Positions 15,748 to 23,152 of a DNA stretch of 26,424 nucleotides are shown here, one piece after another. The stretch spans positions 1 through 26,424 of the forward strand of contig DGXY01000093.1 of the NCBI GenBank assembly GCA_002396885.1, given 5' to 3'. A model generated the notes under the pieces. That model had not been told where the DNA came from. It was given only the letters and a program-made list of their open reading frames with translations, and did no database searches. The translations under genes were made by a program, and so were the position numbers. The DNA is from Akkermansiaceae bacterium UBA5020. GTDB lineage: Bacteria > Verrucomicrobiota > Verrucomicrobiia > Verrucomicrobiales > DEV007. Position 1 is the first letter of the stretch; the number at the start of each line of letters is the position of its first letter.

Positions 15748-16269
15748 ATGTCCTACACCTGGGATTCCACCTTCTCCGCCCTCTTCGAACGCTGCCTCAC
15801 CCGGTATCGCTCGGGAGATACCGACTACTCGAGCTACTACGGTGCCGACGATCTCGCCTTCCTCGATTCGATCGGCTACCAGCCTCGCGAGTTCTTTGAT
15901 TTCGTCGAAGACTTCGCCGAGATCGGCGAGCCGAGCCTCACCACCGCCGTCACGGTCGCGAGCGTGCGCCGCGACTACCTCCGCGAAATCATGCGGGGAG
16001 CCAAAAGCGGTCGCACCCTTGATCCCTCGGACTTACCCGCCAAGACGAGCGAGGTCGAGGGTTTCGTCTGGCTGCCGCGCATCCTTGCGAAAGCCCGCGC
16101 CAAATTGCGCGGCGAGCTCGATCCCAACAGCATGTATTGCTGCGGCGGCGACCGGGCGTTCCTGAAGCGCCACGACATCGCCCCAGCCGATTTCCTGCGT
16201 GCCGTCTGGTCCGCGGGCGAGGACGACGCGAAGGTGATCGACTACGTGAAGCGCAACAGCCGGGCATGA
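15748..16269 (+). CDS. DUF5069 domain protein
   Basis: This 173-residue cytoplasmic protein has no signal peptide. The C-terminal half carries the DUF5069 signature: GFVWLPRILAKARAKLRGEL, a MYCCGGDRAFL segment, and an ending similar to DAKVIDYVKRN. The family is common in Verrucomicrobiota and has no known function. The N-terminal part (FERCLTRYRSG, FFDFVEDFAEIGEP) is acidic and probably helical. The stop codon overlaps the start of the secreted TPR protein gene in an ATGA arrangement, which suggests translational coupling. The ATG is directly preceded by a pyrimidine-rich tandem repeat and not by a ribosome-binding site. Confidence 0.85.
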   Translation: MSYTWDSTFSALFERCLTRYRSGDTDYSSYYGADDLAFLDSIGYQPREFFDFVEDFAEIGEPSLTTAVTVASVRRDYLREIMRGAKSGRTLDPSDLPAKTSEVEGFVWLPRILAKARAKLRGELDPNSMYCCGGDRAFLKRHDIAPADFLRAVWSAGEDDAKVIDYVKRNSRA

Positions 16270-18614
16270 GCTCTCGACGCCCCGGACAAAGATTGCTTCT
16301 TTGGCTGGCGCTGGCGCTTCCGTTTGCCCTCGTTTCCCCTGCCCGGGCTCAGGAAAGTCTCGCCGATCTCGTCCCCTTCCGCGAAGGCTGTCAGGCCCTC
16401 GCCGATGAACGCTTCGGCACCGCCGTGACCCATTTCCGCGCCTGCTGGGATCTCCTTGAGCAGGGCGAGACCACCGGTCCCGAGGGAAACTTCGTCGCGG
16501 CACGACTCCTTGAGGCGCTCGTCAAAGACGGCTCCGCGGCCGAGGCCGTGGTCTGGTTCGAGGCGCAGGAGGGATTCCTCCCGACCCCGGCCACCAGTTA
16601 CTGGATCGCCGCCGCGCTCGAGGTCGAGGAGCGGTTTGCCGAGGCCGCCGAGTTTTACCAGCTCCACCTCGCCGCTATGCCGGTCGCTCCGCCCTCGACC
16701 CTCCTCAACCGAGCCGTCTGCCTCTCCCGCAGCGGCCAGCGCGAGGCCGCCTTCGACCTCGTCGCCTCCGCGATCCAGCCGACCTCTCCCGAGGAAACTC
16801 TCCGCCTCGCCCAGATCGCGGCCGCCGCCGGTCGCACGCAGGAGGCCCTGACCTTTCTTCAAAAAGCCGACACCGCCGATCCCGCGTGGGCATCGCAGCG
16901 CCTTTCCCTCACCCGGCTCCGCAGCTCCCTGCAATGGCAACGCGGTGACAGCAAGGGCGCCGTCGCCAGTGTCTTCGCCTTCCTCGATCTCGCGGCCACA
17001 CCGGAGGAGGCGAGACAGGGTTTTCTCCTTCTCGAAACCCTCCTCGAGGGGAAAAGACCTCCCGGACTCGCCGAGCGGCTCAAGGCCTGGGGGGAATCGC
17101 CCACCTACCCCGGCAAAGAGATCGCCCGCCTCTTTCAGATCATCCTCCTCGGCGACACCGCGACGCGCGACGCGAATCTGGACGCCTTCGCCACCGCCAC
17201 CGCCGATCCCGCACTGAAAGTCGAGGCGGGCTTGCGTTTGACCGATCCTCCCACCCTCGCCGCCGGAGATCTCAGCGCCGACCTGCGCGAGCGTCTCGAC
17301 TTCTCGATCGGCTCGCGCGCCTACCTTTCCGGCGCTTTCGCGGAGGCGGCCCGGCACTTCGCCACTCTCGCCGAGCAAGGTCGCGGTGAGGCGGCCTCGC
17401 GCGATCTCTTCAACGCCGCCGTCGCCGCCCTGAGGGGCGACGATCCCGCCACCTTCGCCGCCCTCGAAGAGACCCTCGCCCTACACAATCCCCGCTCGGA
17501 ATACCTTGCCGATCTCAGCTACCTCGGCGGTCTCCACTTCGCCGCCAAGGGCGACCCAGACGCCTTTGACCGGCTCACCTCCTTCGTGCAGGAGCATCCC
17601 GACCACGCCGCCAACATCGACGCACAGCTCGCCCTCGCCGAGATCCACCTAAACCAGGCCCCCGCCCGCTCGCGCGCCGCACGGGAGATCTTCGACGTCC
17701 TCCGAACCCGTCCCCTCACTCTCGCCCAGAGCGAACGCCTCGAATACAACTCGGTCTGGGTCGAGCTGACCGAGGGCGACGACACCGCCCTCCTCCAGCG
17801 GGCCGGAGAGTTTGTCGCGAACTGGCCGGGGTCGCGCTACCTCGGGGAGATCCTCATGATCCTCGCCGCCGAGCAGGTCTCGCGAAAAAATTTCGTAGCA
17901 GCCTCTCTCTCCTTCCGCCGTGTCGCGGATGAATTCCCCGATTCCCCCCACGCCGAGACGGCCCGCTTCTTGGAAGCCAAAACCTCCGCGGCCAATGACG
18001 CGACCGTCGCGAAATGGCGGCAATTGATCGAAGCCAAAGGCCCTCTCGCGAACGAGGCCGCCCACGAGCTCGCCCTCCTCTTCCTTTCCCTCGATCGCTT
18101 CGACGAAGCCCGCGCCGAGCTCACCGCTCTCCTCGAGCGCTTAGCCGATACCTCGCCCCTGCGCTTCGCGGTGATGGCCGATCTCGCCTACGCCTCCTAC
18201 CTCGAGGCCCTCGCCTCCGGACGCGATGCCGCTAAACTTTCCGAAGCCGCCGACCGCTTCGCCGCCCTTTCCAACCTCGAGTCCGCCCCCGCCCTCTGGC
18301 GCTACAACGCGGCGGTGCGGCGCGGCAAATGCCTCGAGGCTCTCGGCAAGGCCCCCGTTGCCCTCGAGATTTACAAGTCCATCGTCGAAGAGACCCGCAC
18401 CGACAACGCCGGCCTCGCCACGCCCCTCGCCCCCGGTGAAACCGAGTGGGTCTTCCGCGCCGGCTTCGCCGCCATCGAAATCCTCAACGCCGGAAAGAAT
18501 TGGGCCGCCTCCATAGAAATCGCCGACGCCCTCGCCGAAAAAAGCGGCCCCCGGGCAATCGAAGCGACGAGACTCGCGGAGAAGCTGCGGCTGAAGCACT
18601 GGGTTTGGGATTGA
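16266..18614 (+). CDS. Secreted tetratricopeptide-repeat protein
   Basis: This 782-residue exported protein is built almost wholly of alpha-helical repeats. The signal peptide covers residues 1-29 (LLLWLALALPFALVSPARAQ). Repeat helices of TPR type follow from about residue 35 to the end, with recurring A..L...G....A...(F/Y) patterns such as FAEAAEFYQLHLA, AFAEAARHFATLAEQG, FVAASLSFRRVADEFPDSPHAETARF and APVALEIYKSIVEET. The arrangement resembles periplasmic scaffolds of the YbgF/BamD/Tol-associated type, but no specific partner can be named. The ATG at 16266 overlaps the DUF5069 stop by four bases. The frame is open upstream, but this start places the signal peptide at the N-terminus. Confidence 0.88.
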   Translation: MSSRRPGQRLLLWLALALPFALVSPARAQESLADLVPFREGCQALADERFGTAVTHFRACWDLLEQGETTGPEGNFVAARLLEALVKDGSAAEAVVWFEAQEGFLPTPATSYWIAAALEVEERFAEAAEFYQLHLAAMPVAPPSTLLNRAVCLSRSGQREAAFDLVASAIQPTSPEETLRLAQIAAAAGRTQEALTFLQKADTADPAWASQRLSLTRLRSSLQWQRGDSKGAVASVFAFLDLAATPEEARQGFLLLETLLEGKRPPGLAERLKAWGESPTYPGKEIARLFQIILLGDTATRDANLDAFATATADPALKVEAGLRLTDPPTLAAGDLSADLRERLDFSIGSRAYLSGAFAEAARHFATLAEQGRGEAASRDLFNAAVAALRGDDPATFAALEETLALHNPRSEYLADLSYLGGLHFAAKGDPDAFDRLTSFVQEHPDHAANIDAQLALAEIHLNQAPARSRAAREIFDVLRTRPLTLAQSERLEYNSVWVELTEGDDTALLQRAGEFVANWPGSRYLGEILMILAAEQVSRKNFVAASLSFRRVADEFPDSPHAETARFLEAKTSAANDATVAKWRQLIEAKGPLANEAAHELALLFLSLDRFDEARAELTALLERLADTSPLRFAVMADLAYASYLEALASGRDAAKLSEAADRFAALSNLESAPALWRYNAAVRRGKCLEALGKAPVALEIYKSIVEETRTDNAGLATPLAPGETEWVFRAGFAAIEILNAGKNWAASIEIADALAEKSGPRAIEATRLAEKLRLKHWVWD

Positions 18615-18706
18615 GGGGGAGCCGGGCGGAACTTTGCGGCGATCTCGTCCGGCGTCGCGCTCGACCTCGTCGATGTCAGGGGTGCTGCCCTACGCTGATC
18701 CCGTAG

Positions 18707-18806
18707 CAGGCCCGATGCAACGCGATCGCGAAGAAGCTGAACGACCGGCCCCGCAAACGACATGGGATCCGGGCACCTGCGGAGCTCTTCGAAGAGACCT
18801 ATTGCA
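18707..18806 (+). pseudogene. IS30-family transposase C-terminal remnant
   Basis: The frame encodes ARCNAIAKKLNDRPRKRHG, then a segment similar to IRAPAELFEETY. This matches the conserved end of IS30-type transposases (LN.RPRK..G..TP.E.F). An in-frame TAG at 18704-18706 lies directly upstream, and the DDE catalytic core is absent. No terminal inverted repeats were found, so only a short fossil remains. Confidence 0.6.
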
Positions 18807-18813
18807 TTTCTCC

Positions 18814-18918
18814 ACCGAGTGGAAAAATCAAATCACCGAGGATCCTGCCGTTTGTCATGGAAGGGCGTGCGTCAAAGGCACCTGGGTGTTGGTTTCCGCC
18901 TCGCTCGAGAATCCCCTC
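18814..18918 (+). pseudogene. DUF433 antitoxin-like remnant
   Basis: About 35 residues, TEWKNQITEDPAVCHGRACV then KGTWVLVSASLENPL, match the start of DUF433 proteins, which typically read I..(D/N)P..C.G.P.I.GT...V...L.NL. DUF433 proteins are often antitoxins paired with PIN-like or DUF5615 toxins. After LENPL the family's YP.L...D segment is missing in all frames and no toxin gene is adjacent, so this looks decayed. Confidence 0.55.
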
Positions 18919-19047
18919 CTCCCGATCTCCGTGTCCCTCTCGTGCCCTTTGATGCCTGCGGCATCTATCTCGGTCCTCAGTCATTCCGTGTTTTCTGCTT
19001 ATTCCGTAGGCCTCCCCTTCTTCGCTCGATTGCGGTAAATCCCGCCT

Positions 19048-20523
19048 TCACTCATCCAACGCCGGAAACGGAAACGCCTCCGACACCGCCCGTTCACTCC
19101 TCATCAAGCCCTCGATCTCCTTCACCAACTCCGGGTGTTCCGCGGCCACATCCTTCGTCTCCGACGGATCCGCCTCCAGATCGTAAAGATGCACGGTGAG
19201 ATCGGCTTTCACTCCCTTCTTTTTCAAATTCGTGCGGATGCCCTTCCAGCGTTGCCCGAGCCAGACGGCCTGCTGGCCTCCGTAGCTGGAGAACTCGCGG
19301 TAGAGAAAGGGACGCGACTCCTGCTTCTCTCCGCGCAGGGTCGCGGCGAGGCTGATGCCGTCGATCTCTCTGGGCGAGGCAGGGGCGAGGCCGGCGAGTT
19401 CGAGGATCGTCGGCGTCCAATCCTCGAATCCGGTGACGCGATCGCTCGTGGTGCCGGCGGGGATATTGCCGGGCCAGGCCGCGATCTGGGGCACGCGAAT
19501 GCCGCCCTCGTAGAGCTCGCCTTTCAGCCCGCGCAGCTCGCCGACGCTCTGGAAGAATTCGTAGTCGACCTCGTCCTTCAGATGGGTCGCGCCGTTGTCG
19601 GAGGTGAAGACGATGAGGGTGTTCTCGGTCAGCCCGAGCTCGGCGACAAGATCGACGACTTCGCCGACCTGGGTGTCGAGCTTCGAGATCATGGCGGCAT
19701 AGGCCGCGCGCGGAGTGAAATGCGGGGTGTAGCCGGCCTTGGCCCGGGTGAAAGGCGGGTCGTTCCACTTCATCGCGAGGTAGGGCGCGAGCTCGGCGTC
19801 GGGAATGTGCAGGGCTACGTGGGGAATGACGTTCGGATAATAGAGGAAGAAGGGACCGTCGCGGTGCTCGCGGAGGAATTTCAGGGCCTGCTCGTGGATG
19901 CGGTCGGGCGCGTAGTCCTGCCCTTTGAAGCGGTCGTAGCTGCGCGGATCGGTGGGGTCGGCACCGGGAGCGAGGCCTTCGTGACCGGGCACGGGGGGAT
20001 CATTCTTTAGCGGAAAAAGCTCTCCATCGCTCCAGAGCGTGGCGGGGTAGTAGCTGTGGGCGTGAGCCTGGCAGTTGTAGCCGAAGAAGCGGTCGAAGCC
20101 CTGTTGATTGGGATTACCCTCCGACCAGGTGTTGCCGAGCCCCCATTTGCCGAAGGCGCCGCAGGTGTAGCCCTGTGCTTTCAAGCGCTCGGCGATGGTG
20201 ACATCGGCGGCAAAGAGGGGGTGTTGTCCCTCGGGCTTCACCGAGGCATTGTCGCGCACGGTAGCGTGGCCGGGATGTTTGCCGGTCATGAGGACACAGC
20301 GCGAGGGAGCGCAGACGGCGTTGCCCGAATAGGCGCGGGTGAATTTCATCCCCGAAGCGGCGAGCGCGTCGATGCGTGGCGTCTTGATTTTTTCCTGTCC
20401 GTAGCAGCCGAGTTCGCGATACCCGAGATCGTCCGCGAGGATGAAGATGACGTTGGGCTTTTCGGCGGCGGAGAGGACTGTCGCGGTCAAGAGGGCGCAA
20501 GCGAGGAGCAGACAGGGTTTCAT
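19048..20523 (-). CDS. Secreted arylsulfatase-family sulfatase
   Basis: This 491-residue sulfatase hydrolyses a sulfate ester, probably on a polysaccharide or glycan outside the cytoplasm. The signal peptide covers about residues 1-20 (LLLACALLTATVLSAAEK). The type I signature CAPSRCVLMTG begins at C71, which a formylglycine-generating enzyme would convert to formylglycine. Metal and active-site residues are visible in ILADDLG (D31, D32), FGKWGLG and TSDNGATH. The C-terminal region ends with LYDLEADPSETKDVA, as usual for this family. The open frame extends upstream of the chosen ATG at 20523, but that extension lacks a signal and overlaps the divergent gene. No sulfatase-maturing enzyme is in the window. 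The exact substrate cannot be deduced. Confidence 0.93.
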   Translation of the reverse strand: MKPCLLLACALLTATVLSAAEKPNVIFILADDLGYRELGCYGQEKIKTPRIDALAASGMKFTRAYSGNAVCAPSRCVLMTGKHPGHATVRDNASVKPEGQHPLFAADVTIAERLKAQGYTCGAFGKWGLGNTWSEGNPNQQGFDRFFGYNCQAHAHSYYPATLWSDGELFPLKNDPPVPGHEGLAPGADPTDPRSYDRFKGQDYAPDRIHEQALKFLREHRDGPFFLYYPNVIPHVALHIPDAELAPYLAMKWNDPPFTRAKAGYTPHFTPRAAYAAMISKLDTQVGEVVDLVAELGLTENTLIVFTSDNGATHLKDEVDYEFFQSVGELRGLKGELYEGGIRVPQIAAWPGNIPAGTTSDRVTGFEDWTPTILELAGLAPASPREIDGISLAATLRGEKQESRPFLYREFSSYGGQQAVWLGQRWKGIRTNLKKKGVKADLTVHLYDLEADPSETKDVAAEHPELVKEIEGLMRSERAVSEAFPFPALDE

Positions 20524-20602
20524 CAGGGAAATAGAACCCCGGATTCGGCCACGGCGTAAAGCCTTCTTTGCTCTGTCCGCGTTTGCGGCCATATTCCCGT
20601 CC

Positions 20603-21529
20603 ATGCCCCTGCACCTCGATCCCCTCTCGCGCCGGCGCTTCCTCGGAGGCGGAACCATCCTCGCCCTTTCGCCCTTTCTTCCGCAGAGAGGCGCAAGGGC
20701 CGCGCAAACGGAAACGTGGGCACTGCTCTCCGACACCCACATCGCCGCCGATGCGGCCCTAAAGTCCCCTCAGGGCGTGAACATGGCCGATCACCTGCGC
20801 CGGGTCGTCGCGGAAGTGGTGGCGGAGAAGGAGACCCTCGCCGGCGTGATCATCGATGGCGATTGCGCCTACAACGACGGCCAACCGGGCGACTACACGA
20901 CCTTTCTCTCCCTCCTCGATCCCCTCAGCGAGTCCGGCTTGCCGGTCCATTTCACCCTCGGCAATCACGACGATCGGACCCACTTCTCGACCGCCCTCGG
21001 CGAGGCCACAGGTGAATCGCCGGTCGAGGGCAAACATTGCTCGATCCTCGAGACACCGCTCGCAAACTGGATCCTCCTCGATTCGCTCCGCTACGTGAAC
21101 CAGGTCGAGGGCGAATTCGGTGCCTCCCAGCTTGCGTGGATCGAAAAACTCCTCGCCGCGAATCCTGACAAACCCGCCATTCTCGTGGGCCACCATTATC
21201 CCCAGGTCTTCCGCGAGGACATCATCCCGGGCGATGAGAAGATCAAGATCAGCGGACTCGTCGACAGCCAGCCCTTCCTCGATCTCCTCGGCAAACACCC
21301 TGCCGCGAAGGCCTACATCTACGGCCACAGCCACACCTGGCTGATGAAGAAAGAGGCGAACGGCCTCCACGAAATCAACCTTCCCCCGACCGCCTACGTC
21401 TTCCATTCCGCGAGGCCAAACGGCTGGGTCCGCGCCACGCTCTCGGAGGGAGGCCTCGCCCTCGAGCTCCGCGCCCTCGATCCCCAGCATCCCCAGCACG
21501 GTGAAAAACATCAGCTCGCTTGGCGCTAG
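20603..21529 (+). CDS. Tat-exported metallophosphatase
   Basis: This 308-residue calcineurin-like phosphoesterase hydrolyses a phosphate mono- or diester with a two-metal centre. The motifs are in family order: LLSDTHIA (D44, H46), IIDGDCAYNDG (GD), FTLGNHDD (GNHD near 120-123), LVGHHYPQ and IYGHSHTW. The N-terminus SRRRFLGGGTILALSPFLPQ is a twin-arginine signal, so the enzyme is folded before export. The ATG at 20603 places the signal correctly. The gene is divergent from the sulfatase across 79 bases, so the two may be controlled together, consistent with scavenging sulfate and phosphate from external substrates. It is followed by a repeat and a long hairpin. Confidence 0.9.
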   Translation: MPLHLDPLSRRRFLGGGTILALSPFLPQRGARAAQTETWALLSDTHIAADAALKSPQGVNMADHLRRVVAEVVAEKETLAGVIIDGDCAYNDGQPGDYTTFLSLLDPLSESGLPVHFTLGNHDDRTHFSTALGEATGESPVEGKHCSILETPLANWILLDSLRYVNQVEGEFGASQLAWIEKLLAANPDKPAILVGHHYPQVFREDIIPGDEKIKISGLVDSQPFLDLLGKHPAAKAYIYGHSHTWLMKKEANGLHEINLPPTAYVFHSARPNGWVRATLSEGGLALELRALDPQHPQHGEKHQLAWR

Positions 21530-21540
21530 ACCTTTTCACT

Positions 21541-21580
21541 CATACTCATACTCATACTCTTACCTCCTACTCCTACTCAA
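21541..21580 (+). repeat. 6-base pyrimidine-rich tandem repeat
   Basis: CATACT occurs three times in a row (21541-21558) and is followed by diverged units of the kind CTTACCT, CCTACT and CCTACT. The tract contains no G and forms the left arm of the adjacent hairpin. Confidence 0.75.
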
Positions 21581-21633
21581 AAAACGAAGCACTCTGGAAC
21601 TCCGACTTTGAGTAGGAGTAGGAGGTAAGAGTA
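21555..21633 (+). repeat. Perfect 27-bp inverted repeat (long hairpin)
   Basis: Bases 21555-21581 are the exact reverse complement of 21607-21633, with a 25-base loop at 21582-21606. The left arm has no G and the right arm has no C. The right arm contains AGGAGG at 21620-21625, 21 bases before the ATG of the S1-domain gene, so folding would bury that purine tract. It lies wholly between genes. It could act as a terminator for the metallophosphatase gene, a leader structure of the next gene, or a mobile palindromic repeat. Confidence 0.9.
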
Positions 21634-21646
21634 AGAGATTTCTATC

Positions 21647-22495
21647 ATGTCACTTCTCGGCCGCATCCGTACCCTGGTCGTTCTCCGTGAATCGGATCAC
21701 GGTCTTTACCTCGACGCCGGGCAGCTCGGCGAAGTGCTCCTGCCAACGCGCGAGGTGCCGCCTGAGATCGAACCGGGCGACGAGGTGCGCGTCTTCGTGG
21801 CGCGCGACTCCGAGGACCGCATCGTCGCGACGACGACCCTGCCCCACGCCCAGGCGGGCGAGTTCAAAGGCCTGAAGGTGCTCGAAGTGAATCCGCGGGT
21901 CGGCGCCTTTCTCGATTTCGGACTCGCCAAGGATCTCCTCCTGCCCTTCGCGGAGCAGAGCAAGCCGGTGCGACCGGGCGAGACGGTGGTGGTGCGCATC
22001 CTCGTCGATCCCAAGAGCGACCGTCTCATCGCCACGAGCAAACTCGGCCGCTACCTCGACAAGACGGCGCCGAAGTATGTGACGGGACAAGAGGTGCCGC
22101 TCATCGTTCTCGAAAAGACGCCCCTCGGCTACGCCGCCGTCGTCGATGGCCGCCATCGCGGTCTCATTCACGACAGCGAGATCCGCCGTCCTCTCGCGAC
22201 CGGCGAAGAGCTGACCGGCTACATCCGCGCGGTGAAGGAGGATTACAAGATCGACCTCGCTCTGGAACCGGTCGGCTTCGGACGCGTCACCGATTTATCA
22301 GGTCGCATTCTCGAAGCGCTCAAGGCCAACGGCGGCCGCCTCGAAGTCGGAGACGCCAGTCCGCCCGAAAAGATTCACGACCTCTTCGGAGCGAGCAAAA
22401 AAGCCTTCAAACAAGCCGTCGGCACCCTTTACCGGAAACAGCTCATCGCACCCGGTCCCCACTCCCTCGAACTCCTCAAGCGTCCGCGACGCTGA
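21647..22495 (+). CDS. CvfB-like S1 RNA-binding protein
   Basis: This 282-residue cytoplasmic protein has the layout of the CvfB family. S1-like OB domains come first (about residues 1-65, 70-135 and 145-210, with GLYLDAGQLGEVLLP, GAFLDFGLAKDLLLP and GYAAVVDGRHRGLIHDSEI), and a C-terminal winged helix follows (about 220-282, HDLFGASKKAFKQAVGTLYR). CvfB proteins bind RNA, and some affect virulence gene expression in Gram-positive bacteria. The role here is not shown. The ATG is 13 bases after the long hairpin described above. The nitroreductase gene starts 15 bases after its stop, so the two are probably co-transcribed. Confidence 0.88.
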   Translation: MSLLGRIRTLVVLRESDHGLYLDAGQLGEVLLPTREVPPEIEPGDEVRVFVARDSEDRIVATTTLPHAQAGEFKGLKVLEVNPRVGAFLDFGLAKDLLLPFAEQSKPVRPGETVVVRILVDPKSDRLIATSKLGRYLDKTAPKYVTGQEVPLIVLEKTPLGYAAVVDGRHRGLIHDSEIRRPLATGEELTGYIRAVKEDYKIDLALEPVGFGRVTDLSGRILEALKANGGRLEVGDASPPEKIHDLFGASKKAFKQAVGTLYRKQLIAPGPHSLELLKRPRR

Positions 22496-22509
22496 TCCCT
22501 TTTTTCTCC

Positions 22510-23139
22510 ATGAGCGATTCCCCTCCCACCCCTCCGATCGACGCGATGTCGCTGCGTCTCGCTGCCGCGAACGCCCTCATCCGCCGCCGCCGCAGCATCA
22601 AACCCCAGGACATGGACGACCGCGGCATTGATCCGCGCCTCATCGCCGCCATCATCGAAAATGCGAACTGGGCGCCGACCCACGGCATGACCGAACCCTG
22701 GCGCTTCTTCCTCTTCACCGACGCCGGGCGCGAGCGCCTCGCCGACTTCTGCCAATCGCTCTACCGCAAGGTCACGCCCGAGGCGGAATTCCGTCAGGAC
22801 AAGTTCGACAAGCTGCGGAGCAATCCCCTCAAGGCGCCCCTCACCATCGCCATCGCGATGAAACGCCAGAGCATCGAGAAGATCCCGGAAATCGAGGAGA
22901 TCGAAGCCGTTGCCTGCGCCGTGCACAACATGCACCTGACCGCCTCGGCCCTCGGGCTCGCCGCCTTCTGGGGGACGCCGCCGCTCGTCTACACGGATGA
23001 GATGCGCGTGTGGCTAGGTCTCTCCGATCCGCGCGACAAATGCCTCGGCTTCTTTTACCTCGGCTGGCCCACGAGCGAATCTTGGCCCGAGGGCAAACGC
23101 GGCGATCTCTCGGAGAAGGTCGTGCATGTGATGAAGTGA
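22510..23139 (+). CDS. Nitroreductase-family FMN oxidoreductase
   Basis: This 209-residue protein belongs to the FMN-dependent nitroreductase superfamily and most resembles the short YdjA type. Flavin-binding features are an Arg-rich segment (IRRRRSIKPQDMDD) near residues 24-37, NANWAPTHGMTEPWRF near 51-67 and GLAAFWGTPP near 150-160. It ends with LGFFYLGWP and a short tail. The natural substrate is unknown, since such enzymes reduce nitro compounds or other electron acceptors using NAD(P)H. It lies between the CvfB-like gene (15 bases upstream) and the gene for an unknown secreted protein (13 bases downstream), in an apparent operon. Confidence 0.9.
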   Translation: MSDSPPTPPIDAMSLRLAAANALIRRRRSIKPQDMDDRGIDPRLIAAIIENANWAPTHGMTEPWRFFLFTDAGRERLADFCQSLYRKVTPEAEFRQDKFDKLRSNPLKAPLTIAIAMKRQSIEKIPEIEEIEAVACAVHNMHLTASALGLAAFWGTPPLVYTDEMRVWLGLSDPRDKCLGFFYLGWPTSESWPEGKRGDLSEKVVHVMK

Positions 23140-23152
23140 ATTCCACCGAACC

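Larger units (their letters stand above)
18615..19047. other. Gene-free stretch with decayed mobile and toxin-antitoxin remnants
   Basis: This 433-base gap between the convergent TPR and sulfatase genes holds no intact gene. Its first half contains an IS30-like transposase C-terminus and its middle a DUF433-like fragment, both described separately. The last 130 bases are pyrimidine-rich with no recognisable coding content. Confidence 0.6.

Noticed and set aside
21541..21633. Considered a CRISPR-like array because of the repeats
   Set aside because: The units are 6 bases without spacers, and the longer repeat is a single inverted pair. No cas genes are in the window.
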